In this document: piece after piece, positions 9,128 through 16,025 of the stretch
Position numbering within the stretch: the stretch's first letter is position 1
Layout: every line of letters begins with the position of its first letter
Virus record (IMG/VR): IMGVR_UViG_3300038397_000066
Span: 1-22,189 of that record
Length of the DNA stretch: 22,189 nt
Direction: 5' to 3' (one strand)
DNA from: a virus
Position numbers and translations under genes: made by a program
Notes under the pieces: generated by a model
The model's input: the letters and a program-made list of their open reading frames with translations, nothing else
What the model was told of the DNA's origin: nothing
The model's database searches: none

Positions 9128-11584
9128 TTATACGCAATCGCCCACCGTACCACAGTCACCATACGGCTCTTCCACGATTGGGTAGGCGTGCAGTCTGAAA
9201 GTCTTTATTCGTGCGTGGCCAACCCACTCGATGCGTGAGGAGAACTCGTAACCGTTTCGCATTGGCACACCGTTAGTAGCCTCACAATCGTCAGCTGGTT
9301 GTGGTAGCCGCATTCTTGATCGGTACTGTGGCTTGTAATTCTTTAGTGTGAGGCACGAACCAGCGACAGGGTTGCACGTCTCCGCTTTCGCGCACTCTGT
9401 CCAGCTGTTCCAATCCACCCAAGCTGGGTACTGGTTTGGCTTGTAGCGAATAGTGAAGTCCACCTCGCCACGAAGGTCATCGACCCACATCTCCCCGTAC
9501 TCAAGCTGCTTCATCTCGAGCGGGTTTTCAAAGCTGTAGCTGGGTGTTTCGATATAGCAACCGATGCGGCTACTGTCCGCGTCCTTTATCCCGTCTTTTG
9601 TCAGCTCCCACAGCTGGATGTTGCAGCTGCTATTCAAGTGGAATACGAAACACCGTTCCTCCGCCTTGATCTCGGCGGTAAGTATTTGCAAGAAGTTCAA
9701 CCCTGTCCAAAGACCCTCCCAAGCTGGCGGCATCTTATCGCCCGTTCCTCCAACGGTGTCAAAGTCAAGTGGGGCAATGCCCCGAAAATACACCCCTTGC
9801 GATGTGTTCTGCGGCGTGACCGTTGTGAGCAGGCGGTTATCGAAAAGAACAACGCTGGTGCGCTGCGCTATCTCGTGATCCTTCTCATCGCGCAGTACCG
9901 GCCCGATCTCGCGACTCACGGGAATCTGCCCGTACTCCTGCCACTCGCGGCGGCTGGAGATGTAGCTGCGTATTCCGTCTGGCGCACGGTAGAACATATC
10001 ACCGTTGACCAAAGCGCAGCTGCGGTCGCTGACGGAGCCGTAGTTGATTGCCACGATACGGACTGTGGGATACTCCAGATTCTTCCAGCTGTCGCGGCTG
10101 GTCGGCACGTTGACAGCAAACACAGCGCGAGACGTGTGAACCAGCAGCTCGCCTTGTCCGAGGCTTGAGTCTGGCTGGTTCATAAACCGCATTGCCGTGA
10201 TGTCGCCGGTATCCAGCGGGACAGCGAACGCGCCGCCCTCTGCGATGTAGGTGTTCTCTGTAAATTTAATAACGTCGGTCGGGCCACCAACGATGTCGCC
10301 AGCAACAAACTCACGCCCACGCGCTACCCACAACCGACCATTCCCGTAGGCCATCACTTTGCCGGTGGGAACCTCGTCGCCGGACGGGTTGGCTCTGCGG
10401 GAGGTTGCGCCGTCAAAGATGATAGCGGCTGACTCACCGTTTTGTATGATGAGATAATGCTCGGCCTGCTGGAAGTAGGACACCTCGATGTCCGATGCGT
10501 TCGGATCGTAGATAGTCTCCCCAAGGCTGTTAACACCGTTGGTTGGGGTGATGTCCTGCACCATCCCCGTCTCCGTGTTGATCTTATAGATGTGGCCACC
10601 TATGGAGGTGACTAGGTAACTGTTTTTCCCGTGGTTATAGCTGTACGCACCTTGGAACCGATCTGCCTCGAAGGCTGTCTTTATCCTTTCATCCGACTCG
10701 TCGATGGTGGCCAGCTCGAACATCGTGGTGGACACCTCGCCTGTGCCAGTTGACCCCGTGTCGCCAACTGCTAAAATCTCAACAAGATGCGTGCCTCCAT
10801 CTAGGTCAATGTTTGCTTGGCTGGACGAGTTTGTGATTATCCTCAACTCCCCGCCGTTCAAATTGATTGTATAAGTTTTGACCCCACTTTCAACCACTTG
10901 CTGGTCGCCAGCTGCGTTTGTTAGATACCAGTCGTTTGAGTTTGCGAAGTTAGAACCGGCTTCCAGTTTGATTGTAACTATATCAAGATTGTTTGGGTTC
11001 AACCATTTAATACCAATGCCAGATGCGTACACGTTGGGGCCGGTCGATACCTTATTAGACATATCCAGCACATTGCTGGCAAGTACGCCAACGTCTAACT
11101 GATCCGCCATAGCTGACCCTACCGACTCCCAATCATCATATGCTGCGTTAAATGCCGCCTTGTCCGCAGCGGCTATACCCCAGCTTGCAGCGTTAGTCTC
11201 GTTGTTCTGGTTGCCATCGACTGCTCCTCCACCGCTGGTTGCACCCCAGCTTGTTGGGGTTGTTCCTGTCGCTGTAAAAACAGTTCCAACATTATTATTA
11301 GCTGCCCCAATGTTGGTGACATCAAAGCTTGTGCCGGTTTTTGTGATCTTATATTTCTTACCGACAACAAGCGTTCCGCCGCTAATCAGCTTGAACGATC
11401 TGTCGAACTCAAGAGGAATGTTAACGAAGGAGGGGCGCGTCTTTGCGTAGCCGCCGCGCATTGTCACGTTGCCAGCGAAGGAGGCTTGGTTGCGGGCCAG
11501 CAAACTAGGCGACCGACCAGCGTCCACCCCGCGTTCCAGCGTAAGGAACCCGTCGCTAATCCGCTGGCGGTCGATTACTGGCAT
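9128..11584 (-). CDS. Large tail structural protein, putative tail nozzle/stub with beta-propeller-like body
   Basis: An 818-residue protein with ATG overlapping the stop of the upstream fibre gene (TAATG). The opening (DGFLTLERGVDAGRSPSLLARNQ, then a GGYAKTRPSF segment) is typical of tail proteins that begin with a DGGI/GVSP-type anchor and an RP(G/S)F strand. From about residue 288 onward come repeated beta-strand units (SYLVTSIGGHIYKIN; HYLIIQNG; GKVMAYGNGRLWVARGREFV; CALVNGDMFYRAPDGIRSYI; TSVVLFDNRLLTT) consistent with a propeller. The C-terminal part carries several cysteines, ending GDCGTVGDCV. By position and architecture it is the likely distal tail tube or nozzle, comparable to tail tubular protein B of podoviruses. 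Residues about 67-287 look like an insertion between the anchor and the propeller. Confidence 0.75.
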   Translation of the reverse strand: MPVIDRQRISDGFLTLERGVDAGRSPSLLARNQASFAGNVTMRGGYAKTRPSFVNIPLEFDRSFKLISGGTLVVGKKYKITKTGTSFDVTNIGAANNNVGTVFTATGTTPTSWGATSGGGAVDGNQNNETNAASWGIAAADKAAFNAAYDDWESVGSAMADQLDVGVLASNVLDMSNKVSTGPNVYASGIGIKWLNPNNLDIVTIKLEAGSNFANSNDWYLTNAAGDQQVVESGVKTYTINLNGGELRIITNSSSQANIDLDGGTHLVEILAVGDTGSTGTGEVSTTMFELATIDESDERIKTAFEADRFQGAYSYNHGKNSYLVTSIGGHIYKINTETGMVQDITPTNGVNSLGETIYDPNASDIEVSYFQQAEHYLIIQNGESAAIIFDGATSRRANPSGDEVPTGKVMAYGNGRLWVARGREFVAGDIVGGPTDVIKFTENTYIAEGGAFAVPLDTGDITAMRFMNQPDSSLGQGELLVHTSRAVFAVNVPTSRDSWKNLEYPTVRIVAINYGSVSDRSCALVNGDMFYRAPDGIRSYISSRREWQEYGQIPVSREIGPVLRDEKDHEIAQRTSVVLFDNRLLTTVTPQNTSQGVYFRGIAPLDFDTVGGTGDKMPPAWEGLWTGLNFLQILTAEIKAEERCFVFHLNSSCNIQLWELTKDGIKDADSSRIGCYIETPSYSFENPLEMKQLEYGEMWVDDLRGEVDFTIRYKPNQYPAWVDWNSWTECAKAETCNPVAGSCLTLKNYKPQYRSRMRLPQPADDCEATNGVPMRNGYEFSSRIEWVGHARIKTFRLHAYPIVEEPYGDCGTVGDCV

Positions 11585-12627
11585 TAGGCGAAGATGGCAA
11601 AAGTAAACTCTTTGGTCGTGGCTGTGGCGGGTAACTGAACAGTCATCGCCGACGTGGTAATCGAGGCGACATATAAGCCAACGCCGTTGGCGTCATTTGG
11701 TGTCAGTATAGCCTTTGGGAACGATGAGGTTATGCTCGTGGTGAAATTAACCGTAACAACGTGTGTGCTCAACGTAGGCACTCCCGCACAGTTCGTGGGT
11801 GTTCCGCTGTAAGCTACAGAGGGACTGCCCGAGGTTGTGTAGATCACACGCCCCATCGCCTCCATATTAACATCGCTGGCAGTGACGGTGGCCCATTGCG
11901 GAGCGTTTGACCCCCCTTGCTCAAGCCGCTGCCCTGTGGCTCCCTTTGCCAGCTTAACCCACGCGCTGCCGTTCCAGTAGGCTATGTCTCCAGCTGCCCC
12001 GCCTGCGTTAGCTATGCCCGCCAGAGGCAACTGGCCGCTGGTTGTGACAGTGTTAAGCGCGAGTGTGCCGCCAAGATCACTGTACTGGACAGTATCCCAC
12101 TCTAGCCCAGTTGCGGCGCTGCTGTTCGCCCCGAGGAACTTGTTGTTGGCCCCAACTGACAAGGCGATATTCTGGGTGCTGTAGGTGGCCAGACCTCCTT
12201 TAGCGAGTGTTACTAGGCTTGACCCAGACGTGCCGGTCGAGCCGGTATCACCCTTAACTCCAGCGGCGCTGATAGTGTTTGAGGCGGTGACGGTAGTCCC
12301 GACAGCCACGTTCGTCGGTGTTGCGTAGAGGTTTTTGACCGTGATTGATGTGGCAGACGCTTTAGCTGTAACCTCAAAATAACCACCACCGCTCACATAC
12401 AAAGTCTGACCGACAGACATCCAGCTTGAGTCTCCCACCGTGACCGCAACCGTCGAGTTGACGGCTGGCGTTACGAAGTCTGCACTAACCGTTGTGTAGG
12501 CGCTTGACCCATTCGTACCGTTTGATCCAGCTGCGCCAGCTGCGCCAGTTGCGCCAGCTACGTTTGTGGTGGAAGTGGCACAAGTTGTTTCGCAGCAGTC
12601 GGTGTTTTGATTTAAGGTAATAGCCAT
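11584..12627 (-). CDS. Collagen-like tail fibre / adhesin
   Basis: A 347-residue protein. I place the start at ATG 12627-12625. The open frame continues upstream to 12705, but that would enter the palindromic promoter region and the terminase start. It has a Cys-rich head (DCCETTC, 10-16) and a first collagen-like Gly-X-Y run (about 25-40). A beta domain (about 43-100) carries the pattern SWMSVGQTLYVSGGGYFEV, common in phage fibre proteins. A second Gly-X-Y run (GVKGDTGSTGTSG, 123-135) follows, then AYWNGSAWVKLAKGATGQRL (216-235) and a beta-rich C-terminal domain. It is probably a trimer reaching the host surface. As first gene of the leftward block it is expressed from the divergent region. 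No clear Shine-Dalgarno precedes it. Confidence 0.8.
   Translation of the reverse strand: MAITLNQNTDCCETTCATSTTNVAGATGAAGAAGSNGTNGSSAYTTVSADFVTPAVNSTVAVTVGDSSWMSVGQTLYVSGGGYFEVTAKASATSITVKNLYATPTNVAVGTTVTASNTISAAGVKGDTGSTGTSGSSLVTLAKGGLATYSTQNIALSVGANNKFLGANSSAATGLEWDTVQYSDLGGTLALNTVTTSGQLPLAGIANAGGAAGDIAYWNGSAWVKLAKGATGQRLEQGGSNAPQWATVTASDVNMEAMGRVIYTTSGSPSVAYSGTPTNCAGVPTLSTHVVTVNFTTSITSSFPKAILTPNDANGVGLYVASITTSAMTVQLPATATTKEFTFAIFA
12522..12557. repeat. 9-base tandem repeat encoding the collagen-like run
   Basis: Four consecutive 9-base units are visible on the plus strand: ttgatccag, ctgcgccag, ctgcgccag, ttgcgccag. They encode Gly-X-Y triplets of the collagen-like segment in the fibre gene on the minus strand. 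Such short in-frame repeats can gain or lose units and change fibre length. Confidence 0.75.
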
Positions 12628-12713
12628 CGTTTGACAGTTAGCAAAAGTTGTGAGGTATATCCCCCGTAGGGGGAGTATAGCCTCACTATACCTTCTTATT
12701 GTCAAACGGTTTG
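12628..12713. promoter_or_regulatory. Symmetric palindromic divergent promoter/operator region
   Basis: This is the only space between the leftward fibre gene and the rightward terminase gene. Outer arms CGTTTGACA (12628-12636) and TGTCAAACG (12700-12708) are perfect 9-base inverted repeats. Each contains TTGACA, the sigma-70 -35 consensus, pointing inward. Exactly 13 bases inside each arm lies a hairpin (12650-12686): GTGAGG-TATA-T-CCCCC, loop GTA, returning with two single-base bulges to CCTCAC. Candidate -10 boxes lie within the hairpin: TATATC at 12656 for rightward transcription, and TATACT (12679-12674) for leftward. Spacers are 19-20 bases, longer than ideal. I read it as overlapping divergent promoters with an operator. 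The sequence symmetry is certain, but the function is inferred. Confidence 0.65.
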
Positions 12714-14387
12714 ATTAAGCACAAATATGGCTTGGCGTTTGACGTGCAACTAAACGAGATCGAGTTGGAGTTGTACGCATTCAGAATCAACCACTCGCCG
12801 GATCGTGGTGGGCTGGGTGCATTCCGCCACTTTAAGAACGTGGTCGCTCACCTGTGGCCAAAGATGATCTGGAATCCGTGGTTGGAGAAGCAGATCGAGA
12901 GCCTCTGCGAGAACCAATGGGTGTGCTGGGCGGGGTGCGGTGCAAGCGGGAAGACCTACGCTGCAAGCCTTTACTCTATGGTTTATTTCCTAGCTGCCCC
13001 GCTCCAGACCTCGATCATCCTCACCTCCACCACCGCAAAGATGATACGGAAGAGGGCGTGGCCGGTCATCCAAGACCTTTACCGAACGTGCAAGGGCGGC
13101 TACCCCTCACATATGGTGGACAGCAAGACCACTTTGCAGGCGATTCGTGGCGACGATAAGCACGCGATATTCGCCATCCCCGTGCTGGACGGGGCCACCT
13201 CGAAGGCGGTTGCCAACATACAAGGCATACGATCCCCGCGAACTATGGTGATTGTAGACGAAGCCACCGACACGCCCGAGGCGGCGTTCGAGGCGTGCTC
13301 AAACCTCCAGAAGGGAACCACCGAGTTCAAGTTTCTGGCAATAGGGAACCCACACAGCAAGTTCGACCAGCACGGACGGTTCGCCACCCCAAAGAGCGGG
13401 TGGTCGGGTATCAGTATTGAGGATGAGGAGTGGGAGACAGAGCGCGGTGTGTGCCTACGCTTCGACGGGTTGAGGTCGCCTAACGTGCTGGCGGGTAAAA
13501 CGAAGTACAGCTTCCTCATATCGGACGATCAAGTGAGGCAGGCGCAGAAGTATGACGGCGAGGATAGCCCCAAGTTCTGGAAGTACACGAGAGGGATGTG
13601 GTCGCCCGAGGGGGTGTGCAAAACGGTGTTAAGCGAAAACTTGGTCGAGAAGTATAGAGTGATGTTTCCTGCTGTTTTTGTGAAAAAGAGCCACATGATG
13701 GCCGGTTTAGACCCTGCTTTTAACGGGGGCGACAGGTGCGTCATCCAGCTGGGACGTTACGGAGACTTTGAAAACGGGAAGATGGGCATATCGCTGGAAA
13801 AAAACGAGATCATCCAGATTGACGCGAAAAGCAGCGAGCCGGTTCACTTCCAGATTGCCAGCCGAGTGCAGGCCATCTGTGAGGAGAACAATGTCAAGCC
13901 GCAGCACCTAGCCATAGACGCCACCGGCGAGGGAGGAGGGCTGTGCGATATACTGGCCAAGACGTGGAACCCGTCCATCCAGCGGGTGGAGTTCGGGGGG
14001 AAAGCCAGCGACCGCCCCGTCAGCCCCGAGGATCACCGCAAGAGCAGCGAGGTGTATGCCAACAAAGTGACCGAGCTTTGGTTCAGCGTGCGCCAATGGG
14101 TTATCAATGAGCAGCTGCGTGGAATGCACCACGAGGCGGTGATCGAGTTCTGTGCAAGGGTGTTCGACGATAAAAAACGTATGACAATCATCGAAAGAAA
14201 GGTTGATATGAAGGCTCGCACCGGCAAGTCGCCAGACTTTGCGGACGCGATCACGCTGGTAGTGGAGATGGCCCGCAGGCTAGGCGGGTATGCCTCGGCA
14301 ACACGCCAACGCGGCGGGGTGTCCAGCTGGGATCAGATGGTTAAGGATTGTGACAGTATTTATCACGATACATTCGCTGTAGTGTGA
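12699..14387 (+). CDS. Terminase large subunit (packaging ATPase/nuclease)
   Basis: 562 residues if begun at TTG 12699. No early ATG exists, and TTG 12711 or 12729 are alternatives that would free the promoter arm. It shows the two-domain terminase plan. ATPase: Walker A GCGASGKT (79-86), Walker B MVIVDEAT (183-190, Asp187/Glu188), and the coupling-type segment LAIGNP (213-218). RNase H-like nuclease: GLDPAFNGGD (336-345, Asp338), LAIDATGEGGG (404-414, Asp408) and SPDFADAI (511-518, Asp513/Asp516), giving the expected acidic cluster. It translocates phage DNA into the prohead through the portal and cuts it. It is first gene of the rightward block. The small subunit is not in the window. The weak start context (no Shine-Dalgarno, non-ATG) is unusual for a virion-block gene. 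Confidence 0.93.
   Translation: MSNGLIKHKYGLAFDVQLNEIELELYAFRINHSPDRGGLGAFRHFKNVVAHLWPKMIWNPWLEKQIESLCENQWVCWAGCGASGKTYAASLYSMVYFLAAPLQTSIILTSTTAKMIRKRAWPVIQDLYRTCKGGYPSHMVDSKTTLQAIRGDDKHAIFAIPVLDGATSKAVANIQGIRSPRTMVIVDEATDTPEAAFEACSNLQKGTTEFKFLAIGNPHSKFDQHGRFATPKSGWSGISIEDEEWETERGVCLRFDGLRSPNVLAGKTKYSFLISDDQVRQAQKYDGEDSPKFWKYTRGMWSPEGVCKTVLSENLVEKYRVMFPAVFVKKSHMMAGLDPAFNGGDRCVIQLGRYGDFENGKMGISLEKNEIIQIDAKSSEPVHFQIASRVQAICEENNVKPQHLAIDATGEGGGLCDILAKTWNPSIQRVEFGGKASDRPVSPEDHRKSSEVYANKVTELWFSVRQWVINEQLRGMHHEAVIEFCARVFDDKKRMTIIERKVDMKARTGKSPDFADAITLVVEMARRLGGYASATRQRGGVSSWDQMVKDCDSIYHDTFAVV
12701..12713 (-). promoter_or_regulatory. 13-base element CAAACCGTTTGAC, copy 1
   Basis: On the minus strand 12713-12701 reads CAAACCGTTTGAC. 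It includes the palindrome CAAAC-C-GTTTG, and its right end forms part of the leftward -35 box. The identical 13 bases occur on the plus strand at 19731-19743 in the capsid-gene leader. A dimeric regulator site or a phage promoter element is the likely meaning. Confidence 0.5.
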
Positions 14388-14414
14388 AACAAAAAAGGTT
14401 GTCGTGGTCGGTTT

Positions 14415-15401
14415 ATGAAAAGGTTGGCTAGTGCTGGCAAGGGTTTCACCTTGATTGAGTTGCTGGTGGTGATTGCAATTATAGCGATCTTGGCGGCGTT
14501 GTTATTGCCGTCGTTAGCGTCAGCGCGTCAGACGGGGTGGCAGGCACAATGCCTTAACAACCACAGGCAGCTAAATTTGGCTATGACCGAGTTCGCTGGC
14601 GACCATCACGACAGGTTCACATACGCATCGGCGTGGCACAATGAACCGAGCGCAAGATGGGCTTGGGTGGCAGACTCAATGAGTGGCTCAAGCGCGTGGT
14701 CAACTTGGGCGCAAACTGATAGGGCGCTGTTCTGGAGTCCGCTAAAACCCTACACGGGAATGCGGATATTTAGATGCCCCGGTGATAAGTCCACCGTCAA
14801 GTGGACGGGCCGGTGGGAGGCAGTTGACCCAGAAGAAAACGACAAGACATTTAATCAGCAACTTCGTCCGCGCAGTTACTCAATGAATATATTCGTTGGT
14901 GGCTGGAGCGGCTGGCCTTTCTTGTACGACTCACAATTCAAGACGCATCATCTTTATTCTGACGTTGCCTCTCCAAGCCGGTTGTTCAGTTTCATTGAGA
15001 TGCCAGCCGCCAGTATTAACTCTGGTAATTTCCGAGTCGTACCACTCACGCCGAGGGGCGACGAGATGTTCTCCCAAGATTGGCCGGGAATTTACCACAA
15101 TGGGGGCAGCGTAGTTTCGTTTGTCGATAGTCACGTTGAATTTAGGAGATGGCTTGAGGAGGACACCAAGTATATTCCGCTGGGAGCTGGTTCACCAACT
15201 TCAATGGATTCCCGAATGGTTTCAAAGGACAACCGCGATCTGGCGTGGTTGCGGGATCGCGCCACGGTGTCTGACCCTAACACGCACGAATGGTTTGCCT
15301 TTATGGGGGGTATCGGGAGATACCACCGAGATGGCAATGTGCGCACAGTCGGCGGCAAAAAGTATGTTTCTTGGGCGTGGTTTTGGAACAACAGCTGGTG
15401 A
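14415..15401 (+). CDS. Type IV pilin-like / pseudopilin protein with prepilin cleavage-methylation signal
   Basis: A 328-residue protein. The N-terminus is a textbook class III (prepilin peptidase) signal: a short basic leader ending KG10, then F11TLIE15[11 protein letters not shown] and a hydrophobic helix to about residue 32. Cleavage would fall between Gly10 and Phe11, and Glu15 is the conserved +5 glutamate. The body matches the large pseudopilin families of Verrucomicrobiota, Planctomycetota and Lentisphaerota: ARQ...[18 protein letters not shown] (37-63), FRCPGD (119-124), RSYSMN (153-158), [14 protein letters not shown] (191-204) and [17 protein letters not shown] (227-243, DSH where relatives often have DGH). 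It should be an inner-membrane-anchored, periplasm-facing or pilus-incorporated protein. Its neighbours are terminase and a zinc-binding phage protein in the same direction. Leucine codons TTG/TTA are more frequent here than in flanking genes, which hints at acquisition from a host. Confidence 0.92.
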   Translation: MKRLASAGKGFTLIELLVVIAIIAILAALLLPSLASARQTGWQAQCLNNHRQLNLAMTEFAGDHHDRFTYASAWHNEPSARWAWVADSMSGSSAWSTWAQTDRALFWSPLKPYTGMRIFRCPGDKSTVKWTGRWEAVDPEENDKTFNQQLRPRSYSMNIFVGGWSGWPFLYDSQFKTHHLYSDVASPSRLFSFIEMPAASINSGNFRVVPLTPRGDEMFSQDWPGIYHNGGSVVSFVDSHVEFRRWLEEDTKYIPLGAGSPTSMDSRMVSKDNRDLAWLRDRATVSDPNTHEWFAFMGGIGRYHRDGNVRTVGGKKYVSWAWFWNNSW

Positions 15402-15431
15402 GTTGTGGCTGTATTCTAGTGGTGGCAAAGT

Positions 15432-16025
15432 ATGAAAAAGCTGGTTGAAACAAGTGTTGTGCCTCCTAACGGGTACGGCTACGAGCAAGAGGAGACGGGC
15501 ATCAAGCTGACAGCTAACAACTTTGGCCAGCTGGTGGTGAGGGTGGCTGACCATAGGCGGGCCAACAATCTGCCTATCCCTTTCAACATCGCCGACATTG
15601 TTGAGGCCCAAGTCTGCGAGAACAGGCCAGAGCTGTGCGAGGGGTATGTTCCAAAGCCACCGCCGAACCAGAAGCTAACGCTTAATCTGGCTGTGCGCCT
15701 CACTCGGACGCTCTTTGCTGCGGGAGGAAAGAGGGTGGAAGATCAAGCCGAAGCCGACCAGCGGGCGGCAATCTGCGCGATGTGTCCCGACAATATCGAG
15801 CCGGAGGGGTGTACCGGCTGCGGCAACAGCATCATCAAGAAGACTATCGAGTTTATTGTTGGTGGCAGGAAAACATTGTATGACAGCACCCTTAAATCGT
15901 GCAAGCATTGCGGTTGCTTTAACGCGGCACAGGTTTGGTTGCCGCTCGATGCGCTACAAAAGACGATTACTGACAGCGAGAATGAGGCTTTGCCAGATCA
16001 TTGCTGGAAACGAATATACAAATGA
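15432..16025 (+). CDS. Cysteine-rich zinc-binding phage protein of unknown function
   Basis: A 197-residue protein. The C-terminal half holds paired cysteines: CAMC (115-118), CTGC (127-130), CKHCGC (157-162) and a final HC (190-191). This suggests one or two structural zinc sites, in the order CxxC...CxxC...CxxCGC followed by VWLPLDAL. The N-terminal part (1-100) is proline-rich with no motif I recognise, and has extra Cys at 62 and 69. Proteins with an ICxxCPxN...CxxC...CxxCGC pattern occur in phages close to terminase and portal genes. The stop overlaps the portal start as ATGA, so the two are probably translationally coupled. A role in DNA binding or packaging is only a guess. Confidence 0.75.
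   Translation: MKKLVETSVVPPNGYGYEQEETGIKLTANNFGQLVVRVADHRRANNLPIPFNIADIVEAQVCENRPELCEGYVPKPPPNQKLTLNLAVRLTRTLFAAGGKRVEDQAEADQRAAICAMCPDNIEPEGCTGCGNSIIKKTIEFIVGGRKTLYDSTLKSCKHCGCFNAAQVWLPLDALQKTITDSENEALPDHCWKRIYK

Noticed and set aside
12650-12686. Central hairpin of the divergent region as a transcription terminator
   Set aside because: No gene ends toward it from either side and no T-run follows. Both flanking genes read away from it.
12628-12705. Longer start of the collagen-like fibre gene at 12705
   Set aside because: It would translate through the palindromic promoter region and overlap the terminase start. ATG 12627 begins just before the Cys-rich head and collagen run.
16001-16021. 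TTG start of the portal gene 21 bases before the ATG
   Set aside because: ATG 16022 overlaps the upstream stop as ATGA, the usual coupled arrangement, and the extra residues are not portal-like.
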